Source of the DNA: Microcaldota archaeon
GTDB taxonomy: Archaea; Micrarchaeota; Micrarchaeia; Micrarchaeales; CABMGC01
Assembly (NCBI GenBank): GCA_030040595.1
Contig: JASHTL010000021.1
Location: 1 to 12,569, forward strand
DNA length: 12,569 nt
Reading direction: 5' to 3'
In this document: piece by piece, positions 6,814-12,569 of the stretch
Numbering within the stretch: the stretch's first letter is position 1
How the letters are laid out: each line of letters opens with the position of its first letter
Notes under the pieces: generated by a model
The model's input: the letters and a program-made list of their open reading frames with translations, nothing else
Told to the model about the DNA's origin: nothing
The model's database searches: none
Position numbers and translations under genes: made by a program

Positions 6814-6818
6814 CCTCC
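6814..6818 (-). promoter_or_regulatory. Shine-Dalgarno that fixes the reductase start
   Basis: GGAGG on the minus strand lies 8 bases before the ATG at 6803-6805. The longer reading from the TTG at 6818-6820 would place this site inside the coding sequence, so the ATG is preferred. A possible TATA-like TTAAAAAG lies at about 6838-6846, which would give a very short leader. Confidence 0.65.
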
Positions 6819-6868
6819 AATCTACATGCTACTATGTGCTTTTTAATCCAGTGCCTTTTCCTTCTGTT

Positions 6869-6900
6869 CCTGCTTTACACCTGTTCCGAGAGTAAGCAGG
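6869..6900. promoter_or_regulatory. Inverted repeat abutting the valS TATA box (candidate operator)
   Basis: CCTGCTT (6869-6875) and AAGCAGG (6894-6900) are perfect 7-base arms. With one bulged T, AC (6877-6878) and GT (6892-6893) extend the pairing to nine. The inner stretch is 13 bases. The right arm ends at 6900 and the TATA element starts at 6901, so the arm overlaps the expected BRE. A heptamer CTGTTCC also occurs twice (6864-6870 and 6881-6887). The role is unknown; the site lies between the divergent reductase and valS genes and could serve either. Confidence 0.4.
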
Positions 6901-6908
6901 TTTAAAAT
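6901..6908 (+). promoter_or_regulatory. TATA box of valS; transcript probably leaderless
   Basis: TTTAAAAT is centred about 26 bases before the valS ATG at 6931, so transcription should begin at or within a few bases of the start codon. No Shine-Dalgarno is visible in the bases just before the ATG (ATAAACCTTC), which fits a leaderless mRNA. Confidence 0.55.
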
Positions 6909-6930
6909 AGCTAATGACAAATAAACCTTC

Positions 6931-9288
6931 ATGAAAGAAAGGTACGACCACAAGGAGGTAGAGGAGCGCCTCAGAGACAGGTGGGAGAAAGAGCAGACCT
7001 ACAAATTCGATCCAGGGTCAAAGAAGGAGGTCTATGCCATAGACACTCCGCCACCGACCATCTCCGGGTATATAGGCATACATCACGTCTTCTCCTACTC
7101 GCAGGCGGATTTCGTTGCAAGGTACAAGCGAATGCGAGGTTTCAGTGTTTTCTACCCTATGGGCTATGACAACAATGGCATCCCGACGGAGCTGCTTACT
7201 GAAAAAAACTACAATACCACCGCAGAGCGGGAAGGGAGAGAGAAGTTCATCAAACTGGTTGAGAGCGAGACTGCGAAATATGAGAGGGAATTTGGGAAGA
7301 CATGGAGAGGCATAGGCCTTTCAGTGGACTGGTCACTCTTATACACCACGATAAGCAGCGATGTGCAGCGAGTCTCGCAGCTATCGTTTCTGGAGCTGAG
7401 CAGGATAGACCGCGTATACAGGAAGGAGACCCCGACCATATGGTGCACGAAGGAGGGGACGGCGCTATCGCAGATGGAGCTCAAGGACAAGATGCTGAAG
7501 TCAAAGTTTGTCAGCATACGCTTTGCAGACGGCATAATAATTGCAACTACGCGGCCTGAGATGCTGCCCGCATGCGTTGCCATATTTGTCAATCCCGACG
7601 ATTCAAGGAACAGGCACCTGATAGGGAAGAAGGTGAAGGTGCCGATATTCGGCCAGGAAGTAAAGATAATAGCGGATTCGAGAGTCGATCCTGAAAAGGG
7701 TACCGGAGTGGTCATGTGCTGCACGTTTGGCGACCTGACAGACATAGAGTGGTACAAGGCATACAACCTGGAATTGAGGATAATAGTCGATGACAGGGGA
7801 AGGATGACGCCGAAATACTTCGAAGGGCTTAAGATAAAGGAGGCCAGGGAGAAAATAATAGCGGACCTGAACGCAAATGGGTATGTCGTTTCGGAAAAGG
7901 AGATAGAGCACAATGTGAATGTTCATGAGAGATGCGGCACAGAGATCGAATTCCTTGTAAAGAAACAGTGGTACATCAGGTACCTTGACCTCAAGAGCAA
8001 GTTCATAGATCTGGGAAACCAGCTATCGTGGCACCCGGAGTACATGCACGTGAGGTATGACAACTGGATAAACGGGCTGCAGTGGGACTGGTCAATATCG
8101 CGGCAGAGATATTACGGCATACCTTTCCCGGTCTGGTATTGCAAGAAATGCGACGAAACCATATTTGCCGAAGAAAAGGACCTGCCTGTCAATCCGCTGA
8201 AGGACAGTCCTGGCTACAAATGCCCGAAGTGTGGCTCGAAGGAGCTTATCCCGGAGGAGGACATACTAGACACCTGGGCAACATCTTCGATGACCCCGTT
8301 TATTAACTCGGGATGGAAAGGGGGCAAGAATTATTCGAGAGAGATATTCCCAATGTCATTACGGCCGCAGGCCCATGACATAATATCGTTCTGGCTCTTC
8401 ACTTCAGTGGTAAAGAGCTATTTCCATGCAGACCGGATACCATGGAAGCATGTCATGATATCAGGTCATGCCCTTGACCCGCATGGAAAACCCATGCACA
8501 AGTCAGCAGGCAACCTGATAGACCCGATTCCCCTACTTGAGAAATTCGGGGCAGACCCGCTGAGGTACTGGGCAAGCCTCTCAAGGCTTGGAGACGACGC
8601 ATCTTTCCAGGAAAAGGATGTCATAACCGGAACGCGACTGATAAACAAGCTCTGGAACGTGGCAAAGTTCGTCGAGAAGGTTTCACAGAAGAACCAGGAA
8701 AAGAATACAGAGAATGTGATTGACGCGTGGATACTGTCTAGGGCAATGTCAGTAGTAGAAGAAGCTACGCAAATGTTCGAAGAGTACAATTATGCGGGTG
8801 CAAGAAGAGTGGTGGACGATTTCTTCTGGTTCTTCAGTGACAATTACCTAGAATTCATAAAATATCGCCTGTACAACAATGATGCATCGCCAAGCTATGC
8901 GCTAAGGAAGACCTTCCTTATCACATTAAAGATGCTCGCGCCGTTCATGCCGTATGTTACAGAGGAGATCTATCAGAACCTGTACAGGGATGAGGAAGGA
9001 GCTGAGTCGATACATGTTTCAGAGTGGCCGGTCTACCAAGGCGAATTGTTTGATCAGGATGCGCTGAAGAACGGCGATGTTGTGCAGAAGATAGTCGCCG
9101 TAATAAGGCCATGGAAACACAACAATGGCCTCGCCCTTAATGCGGAGATGTCGGAGCTGGTTATAGAAGGAAACCTTGGCGCCGGCGAAGACGACATAAG
9201 GGGGGCTATGAACATAAAGAAGATATCGAAGGGCAAGGGCGATATCGAAGTGCCTGATACAGGACTTAGGATAGGTTTAAAGAAATAA
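6931..9288 (+). CDS. valS: Valyl-tRNA synthetase (valine--tRNA ligase), divergent signature motifs
   Basis: The 785-residue class I enzyme charges tRNA-Val. It is shorter than most archaeal ValRS (about 860-890) and lacks an obvious C-terminal coiled coil. PPPTISG (40-46) opens the Rossmann fold, but the HIGH tetrapeptide reads GIHH (49-52). The second signature reads PMHKS (521-525) in GKPMHKSAGN, where KMSKS is expected. The editing domain is present, with IATTRPE (204-210) and GTGVVMCCTFGDLTDIEW, as in archaeal-type and Rickettsia-type ValRS. A zinc knuckle is formed by Cys404, Cys407, Cys431 and Cys434. LDTWATSSMTPFINSGW and RPQAHDIISFWLF are typical ValRS blocks, and the anticodon-binding helical domain fills about 580-720. 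The frame is uninterrupted, so the gene is not decayed. The stop is one base from that of the convergent MOSC gene. Confidence 0.93.
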   Translation: MKERYDHKEVEERLRDRWEKEQTYKFDPGSKKEVYAIDTPPPTISGYIGIHHVFSYSQADFVARYKRMRGFSVFYPMGYDNNGIPTELLTEKNYNTTAEREGREKFIKLVESETAKYEREFGKTWRGIGLSVDWSLLYTTISSDVQRVSQLSFLELSRIDRVYRKETPTIWCTKEGTALSQMELKDKMLKSKFVSIRFADGIIIATTRPEMLPACVAIFVNPDDSRNRHLIGKKVKVPIFGQEVKIIADSRVDPEKGTGVVMCCTFGDLTDIEWYKAYNLELRIIVDDRGRMTPKYFEGLKIKEAREKIIADLNANGYVVSEKEIEHNVNVHERCGTEIEFLVKKQWYIRYLDLKSKFIDLGNQLSWHPEYMHVRYDNWINGLQWDWSISRQRYYGIPFPVWYCKKCDETIFAEEKDLPVNPLKDSPGYKCPKCGSKELIPEEDILDTWATSSMTPFINSGWKGGKNYSREIFPMSLRPQAHDIISFWLFTSVVKSYFHADRIPWKHVMISGHALDPHGKPMHKSAGNLIDPIPLLEKFGADPLRYWASLSRLGDDASFQEKDVITGTRLINKLWNVAKFVEKVSQKNQEKNTENVIDAWILSRAMSVVEEATQMFEEYNYAGARRVVDDFFWFFSDNYLEFIKYRLYNNDASPSYALRKTFLITLKMLAPFMPYVTEEIYQNLYRDEEGAESIHVSEWPVYQGELFDQDALKNGDVVQKIVAVIRPWKHNNGLALNAEMSELVIEGNLGAGEDDIRGAMNIKKISKGKGDIEVPDTGLRIGLKK

Positions 9289-9289
9289 G

Positions 9290-10189
9290 TCAGGCCTTTG
9301 CGCCGTAAGCCAGCGGCGGATCCCTGATTGCAGTCATTAAAACTTCACCACCGACCGCTATCTCGCCTACTGCCAGTGGCAATGCGTTCTCCCCGAATAT
9401 CATCTTCCTCTGGTTTTCCTTGTTCCTCCAGTTCTTGTACTGGGCAAGTGCTTTTGTTACAATGGTGTAAGTCCTCTCGCCACTGTCCTGGTCGACAGTT
9501 GGTATGGTGCACCTGTCGCATGGTTTTGGCTGCTGGAAAGGTATTCCTCCAATCATTCCTGAATATACTAGATGTTCAGCCTGCGCCTCTCCCCCTTCTA
9601 CCACGATGTTGGGCCTGAAGTTTCTCCAAGGAACAGGAACTCCGGTAATCTTTGACAGCTCATTCAGCGATTCCTGCAGAAACCAGTGGACAGGATAGCC
9701 GTCCTGGAAAAAGACATGGTTGACGTTATGCATATATTTTTGGCTTACGCTGCGGCCTGAGGGATCCGAGTTCCTGACGAGCCTAAGCGGCGTCTCCAGG
9801 TGGTCGCTTAGCCAGTGTACAAGTGCCTTACCCTGGTCCTGCGCATATGGGATATCATCCCATATCCTGACCCGCATGATTTCCCCAGATGAGTTGTCAC
9901 GAGGTATCTCTATCGGGTCGCTGCCATTCCATGTCAGCCTTATTGACCCGTCGCGCATCTCTGGAGCGATAAGCGCCATCTTTGGCAGTTCCCGTTGCGT
10001 CACGAACTTGTGCACGTCCTCTTCGTCAGGGTCTCTCCTAACCACCATGAATTGCCTGTCGCCCTCTATGCCTGAAGGGGTGAGCACAGCATGGTCTTTC
10101 TCGACCATGCCCGCGCTCTTTACTGGATAGATCGCTATATGGGATATTCTCCCTATCAACTGTGGGTGTTCTAATTTCTTGAACGTCAT
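9290..10189 (-). CDS. MOSC domain protein (YcbX/mARC-like molybdenum cofactor protein)
   Basis: The 299-residue protein has an N-terminal MOSC_N beta-barrel (about 12-130: IGRISHIAIYPVKSAG, LTPSGIEGDRQFMVV) followed by the MOSC domain. Hallmarks are WRNFRPNIVVEG (188-199) and KPCDRCTIPTVDQDSGE (222-238). Of Cys224 and Cys227, Cys227 in the RCTIPTVDQDTG-type motif is the likely molybdenum ligand. Relatives reduce N-hydroxylated compounds or detoxify base analogues using a sulphurated or Cys-bound Mo cofactor. No 2Fe-2S ferredoxin domain is fused, unlike E. coli YcbX, so a separate electron donor is needed. No signal peptide is seen. The gene is a single transcription unit with its own promoter, divergent from rps15. 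The function is inferred from the family only. Confidence 0.88.
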   Translation of the reverse strand: MTFKKLEHPQLIGRISHIAIYPVKSAGMVEKDHAVLTPSGIEGDRQFMVVRRDPDEEDVHKFVTQRELPKMALIAPEMRDGSIRLTWNGSDPIEIPRDNSSGEIMRVRIWDDIPYAQDQGKALVHWLSDHLETPLRLVRNSDPSGRSVSQKYMHNVNHVFFQDGYPVHWFLQESLNELSKITGVPVPWRNFRPNIVVEGGEAQAEHLVYSGMIGGIPFQQPKPCDRCTIPTVDQDSGERTYTIVTKALAQYKNWRNKENQRKMIFGENALPLAVGEIAVGGEVLMTAIRDPPLAYGAKA

Positions 10190-10213
10190 CTAACCGGCAA
10201 TAATAGGCTTTTG

Positions 10214-10226
10214 CTCTATATATGCA
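10214..10226 (-). promoter_or_regulatory. TATA box of the MOSC gene
   Basis: The minus strand reads GCATATATAGAGC, a strong TATA element centred about 30 bases before the ATG at 10189. The expected start near 10194 leaves a leader of only a few bases, so the mRNA is probably almost leaderless. Confidence 0.55.
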
Positions 10227-10270
10227 TTTCCTACGCGTCTTAGGGCAATAACGCAGCAAGGATAAATAAG

Positions 10271-10280
10271 CTTTAAATAC
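10271..10280 (+). promoter_or_regulatory. TATA box of the rps15-rps3ae operon
   Basis: CTTTAAATAC, preceded by AAATAAG, is the best TATA/BRE candidate and would start transcription near 10300, leaving a leader of about 75 bases. A second AT-rich element, ATATATT at 10291-10297, would start near 10320. The choice between them cannot be made by eye. Confidence 0.5.
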
Positions 10281-10300
10281 TCGCCTGTTGATATATTCGT

Positions 10301-10375
10301 GCAGGTATGACCATAAGATAAGGAGCAGCGCGTCTTCTTGATTATCCGGCCATAATTGCAATTCTTTGTGGTATA
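10301..10375 (+). other. Presumed 5' leader of rps15 with a mini-ORF and possible stem-loop
   Basis: The leader holds a four-codon frame ATG ACC ATA AGA TAA (10307-10321). From 10317, GATAA pairs with TTATC (10342-10346), and GGAG (10322-10325) can pair with CTTC (10334-10337), with a four-base asymmetric bulge. The AAGGAG in this stem is the best Shine-Dalgarno-like string nearby but lies about 50 bases before the rps15 ATG. Just before the ATG only a weak GTGGTATA is seen. This could be a control leader, as ribosomal operons often have one, or chance. Confidence 0.25.
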
Positions 10376-10840
10376 ATGGCAAGAATGCATACGGGCAGGC
10401 ACGGCAAGTCCCAGTCCAGGAAACCGGACGTGGAGATAGGTTCAGTGCCGGAGGGCTTCACAGGCACCAAGGCAGAGATCGACGAAGCCATAGTCTCGTA
10501 TGCGAAGCAGGGCATGCACCAGGCCATGATAGGCCAGAAGCTGAGGCAGGAGAAGGGCCTTCCATATGTAAAGCAGCTTTACGGCAAGCGCCTTGGCGTG
10601 ATCCTTAAGGAGAAGGGCCACTCGCCGCAATACCCTCAGGACTTCTTCGACCTGCTGAAGAGGGCAACGATACTTAGGAGGCATCTTGAGAAGAATCACA
10701 ACGACGTGCACAACAGGGTAAGGCTTAACAGGATAGAGGCCAAGATCTGGAGGCTCACTAAGTATTACAAGAGAAGTGGAGCGCTCCCGATTGAATGGAA
10801 ATACGAACCTGAGAAGGTTGCGCTCCTGATAAAAGGCTGA
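10376..10840 (+). CDS. rps15: Small ribosomal subunit protein uS15, archaeal type
   Basis: This 154-residue protein binds the central domain of 16S rRNA and starts assembly of the platform. The N-terminus MARMHTGRHGKSQSRKP is the standard archaeal/eukaryotic form and fixes the start at the ATG. Residues about 1-60 are the S13-like N-terminal region not found in bacteria, and residues about 75-150 are the S15 domain, with the RNA-binding stretches HLEKNHNDVHNRVRLNRIE (103-121) and RLTKYYKRSGALP (126-138). Length and motifs are complete. It is the first gene of a two-gene ribosomal operon; rps3ae begins 4 bases after the stop. Confidence 0.97.
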   Translation: MARMHTGRHGKSQSRKPDVEIGSVPEGFTGTKAEIDEAIVSYAKQGMHQAMIGQKLRQEKGLPYVKQLYGKRLGVILKEKGHSPQYPQDFFDLLKRATILRRHLEKNHNDVHNRVRLNRIEAKIWRLTKYYKRSGALPIEWKYEPEKVALLIKG

Positions 10841-10844
10841 ATAA

Positions 10845-11408
10845 ATGGCTGTCCAGAAGTCGGTAGAGAAGTGGAAGGCAAAGAAGTGGTTCAATGTCTA
10901 CGCTCCGGAGATATTCGGCGATGTCGTAATAGGAGAAATACCGGGATTCGACGAGAAGGCGATGGTCGGGCGCGTGATGCGGGTAAACATGTCCTGGGTC
11001 ACGCACAAGGCCGAGCACTCGTTCATAACTATAGCGATGAGAATAACCTCGGCAAAAGGAGATGTGGCAAAGACCTCTCTCGCCTCGATGGAGCAGACTT
11101 ACAGCTACATACACTCCCTTGTAAAGAGGGGCCAGAGCGCGATATACACTGTTGACAACCTGAAGGACAAGAACAACAAACCATTCATACTTAAACTGCT
11201 GGTCATGACTAGCAGCAAGATAACTACGCCGAAGAAGACGGCTATAAGGAAGACCTTGTCGCAGTTCCTCAAAGACTACTCATCGAGCATGGACACGGAA
11301 TCGTTCGTCAAGAGCATGCTTGACAACTCGTTCCAGCAGGAAGCGGTAAAGAGCATAGCGAACATAGCAGAGGTAAGCAAGCTGGAGCTCAAGAAGATTG
11401 TTCTATAG
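10845..11408 (+). CDS. rps3ae: Small ribosomal subunit protein eS1 (S3Ae)
   Basis: This 187-residue protein of the 30S platform is shared by archaea and eukaryotes. The start MAVQKSVEKWKAKKWFNVYAPEIF matches the family N-terminus, with the basic KAKKW and YAPEIFGDVVIGE. The stretch SYIHSLVKRGQSAIYTVDN followed by KPFILKLLV and the basic KTAIRKTLSQFL (about 88-142) corresponds to the conserved rRNA-binding core. It is a little shorter than typical archaeal eS1 (about 195-220). Only four bases separate it from rps15, so the two are co-transcribed and probably coupled. The stop lies 4 bases from the stop of the convergent ABC-2 permease gene. Confidence 0.94.
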   Translation: MAVQKSVEKWKAKKWFNVYAPEIFGDVVIGEIPGFDEKAMVGRVMRVNMSWVTHKAEHSFITIAMRITSAKGDVAKTSLASMEQTYSYIHSLVKRGQSAIYTVDNLKDKNNKPFILKLLVMTSSKITTPKKTAIRKTLSQFLKDYSSSMDTESFVKSMLDNSFQQEAVKSIANIAEVSKLELKKIVL

Positions 11409-11412
11409 CTGA

Positions 11413-12135
11413 TTATCTCTCCCTCCAAGGCGTAAAGTACTTGGCGAGCACGAAGAGCACAGCTGTTTCTATTACAAGTATAAGGAGCATATACCAGTGG
11501 ATAGGCGCCAGCCCGAAGACTCCCTGCTCGAGCACGGCCCCAGGCGTGGTCGGTATTATGGAAAGGACCAGCAGCACATTCCTGCTCAGATATGTGTACG
11601 GGTAGAAAGTCGGGGCGACGACTGTAACCAGCGTTGAGAGTATTGTGGCAAGCGCCCACATCTGCCTGGTGTGCTTTACCAGGCCTGCGATTATGAACCC
11701 CAGCGATACAGTGGCAAGCGAGGTCAGCAGTGCGACCACCATTGTGACAAGGAATGAGAATGGCGAGAGCAGGCCGAAATAGAGGTCCATAACGATATAG
11801 AGAGCAACGCTTGGCACGCACCAGATCAGATTGCTGACCAACTCAGCTATCATGTACGTAATTGCAGAGGTCTTTGTGGTTATTATTAAGTCTTGGTACT
11901 TGTAATCCTGCCTGAAAGTGGCAAGATAATTTGACGCAGAGATGCCGTTTATTGCCATAATCGCAACCAGGCCTCCGGCCAATGCAAACGGGAGCAGGGT
12001 TCCTTCGGAGAGAACGCCAACTATGAAGAGCAGCGATAGAGGGAATGCCAGGTTGGATATAACATACGGGAAGTTGACCCTAACGGATCTGAATGCAAAT
12101 ACCACTGTAGCAGAATATATGTACCTAAGATTCAA
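11413..12135 (-). CDS. ABC-2 type transporter permease
   Basis: This 240-residue membrane protein has about six transmembrane segments (near 24-42, 47-65, 91-117, 125-152, 158-178 and 213-234), a short basic N-terminus and a basic end PWRER. The size, the topology and an upstream DrrA-like ATPase gene place it in the ABC-2 export family (drugs, lipids, polysaccharides or antibiotic peptides). The FRQDYKYQDLIITTKTSA segment between TM2 and TM3 fits the cytoplasmic coupling region. The start is a TTG at 12135, with GGGTG at 12142-12146 six bases upstream; the frame upstream is closed by a stop, and no ATG occurs near the N-terminus. A GTG nine codons later is the alternative. The first 11 bases overlap the ATPase gene. 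The substrate is unknown. Confidence 0.85.
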   Translation of the reverse strand: MNLRYIYSATVVFAFRSVRVNFPYVISNLAFPLSLLFIVGVLSEGTLLPFALAGGLVAIMAINGISASNYLATFRQDYKYQDLIITTKTSAITYMIAELVSNLIWCVPSVALYIVMDLYFGLLSPFSFLVTMVVALLTSLATVSLGFIIAGLVKHTRQMWALATILSTLVTVVAPTFYPYTYLSRNVLLVLSIIPTTPGAVLEQGVFGLAPIHWYMLLILVIETAVLFVLAKYFTPWRER

Positions 12136-12569
12136 GATTTACACCCTTCCTGATGAATATGTCATCGAGCGTTATGGGCTTTACCACATCGCCTTCCATG
12201 ACGAACTTCTCTGCCATGCCTTTCCTGATATACGAGACCCAAGTTCCAGCGACATTGTATGCACCCTTCTTCCTGTCGCTGCTCTCCACCCTTACCATGC
12301 CGTTAAATGGCTTCAGCAGTTCCTCGACAGTGCCCTGGGAGAGCACCTTGCCCTTGTCCATCAGTATAACGTAATCGGACAGGGCCTGAGCCTCCTCCAT
12401 GTAGTGCGTTGTAAGTATGACCTGCCCTTTCATCTCCCTTATCGCGGACCAGATCTGTATTCTTGAGAGCGGATCGAGCCCTGTAGTCGGTTCGTCAAGA
12501 AAGGTGACTTCAGCCTCAGCGGCTATGGCCATGGCCACGAACATCTTCCTCTTCATGCCTCCGGAGAGG
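12125..12569 (-). CDS. ABC-2 type transporter ATP-binding protein (N-terminal part outside window)
   Basis: The frame is open through the window edge; the visible 147 residues begin exactly at the signature motif LSGGMKRK, so the Walker A and Q-loop lie outside. Walker B VTFLDEPTTGLDP and the H-loop ILTTHYMEEAQ follow immediately, and then DYVILMDKGKVLSQGTVEELL. The DEPTTGLDP and THYMEEA forms are typical of DrrA/CcmA-like export ATPases. The C-terminal 60 residues, ending LDDIFIRKGVNLES, resemble the usual accessory domain of this group. The Met at 12556 is internal, not the start. It pairs with the overlapping permease gene. The cargo cannot be inferred. Confidence 0.9.
   Translation of the reverse strand, partial: LSGGMKRKMFVAMAIAAEAEVTFLDEPTTGLDPLSRIQIWSAIREMKGQVILTTHYMEEAQALSDYVILMDKGKVLSQGTVEELLKPFNGMVRVESSDRKKGAYNVAGTWVSYIRKGMAEKFVMEGDVVKPITLDDIFIRKGVNLES

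Noticed and set aside
6806..6820. Longer reductase beginning at the TTG at 6820
   Set aside because: GGAGG at 6814-6818 is ideally spaced for the ATG at 6805 and would lie within the longer coding sequence.
7209..7913. 234-residue minus-strand reading frame opposite valS
   Set aside because: Low-complexity Ser/Leu-rich translation of the antisense of a clear synthetase; no promoter or ribosome binding site.
6931..9288. valS as a decaying pseudogene because of the motif changes
   Set aside because: The frame is uninterrupted, and the editing domain, zinc knuckle and anticodon-binding region are well kept.
10196..10251. Direct repeat GGCAATAA (10196-10203 and 10244-10251) between the MOSC and rps15 genes
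   Set aside because: Eight bases, no symmetry and no consistent placement relative to the TATA boxes; likely chance.
1..12569. CRISPR arrays, insertion sequences, tRNA or rRNA genes
   Set aside because: No regularly spaced repeats, transposase-like frames, cloverleaf pattern or rRNA-like sequence were recognised on either strand.

Overview
The window is a gene-dense stretch of an archaeal chromosome. The archaeal assignment rests on an archaeal-type uS15 carrying the extra N-terminal S13-like region, an eS1 (S3Ae) gene, a Sua5 with the two-domain layout, TATA boxes placed about 25 bases before likely transcription starts, and a mix of near-leaderless and Shine-Dalgarno genes. The short, tightly packed genes and the short ValRS would suit a small-genome lineage such as Micrarchaeota or another DPANN group, but this is a guess and nothing here proves the lineage.

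Layout. 1-567: the 3' part of a cytidylate-kinase-like gene. 568-752: an unusually structured intergenic region with two hairpins, a TATA box buried in a perfect palindrome and a second AT-rich inverted repeat. 753-3429 (+): a three-gene metal (probably zinc) uptake ABC transporter in the order substrate-binding protein, ATPase, permease. 3413-5772 (-): a co-directional run reading K+ channel with a truncated RCK domain, then Sua5 (tRNA t6A synthesis), then a GNAT acetyltransferase. 5876-6805 (-): an aldo/keto reductase, divergent from valS at 6931-9288 (+). 9290-10189 (-): a MOSC-domain molybdenum-cofactor protein, divergent from the ribosomal pair rps15-rps3ae at 10376-11408 (+). 11413-12569 (-): an ABC-2 exporter, permease complete and ATPase cut by the window edge.

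Genes meet tail to tail with almost no space: a 17-base overlap (znuB/GNAT), a 1-base gap (valS/MOSC) and a 4-base gap (rps3ae/ABC-2 permease). Both ABC ATPase/permease pairs overlap by exactly 11 bases. Regulation is therefore concentrated in four intergenic regions of 100-190 bases.

Most of the content is ordinary housekeeping and transport. The items most worth a second look are the altered class I signature motifs of the valyl-tRNA synthetase (GIHH where HIGH is expected, PMHKS where KMSKS is expected), the stacked inverted repeats over the zinc-operon promoter, the inverted repeat abutting the valS TATA box, and a K+ channel that ends after the first RCK lobe and lacks two of the three MthK calcium ligands. 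No mobile element, CRISPR array, tRNA or rRNA was recognised.
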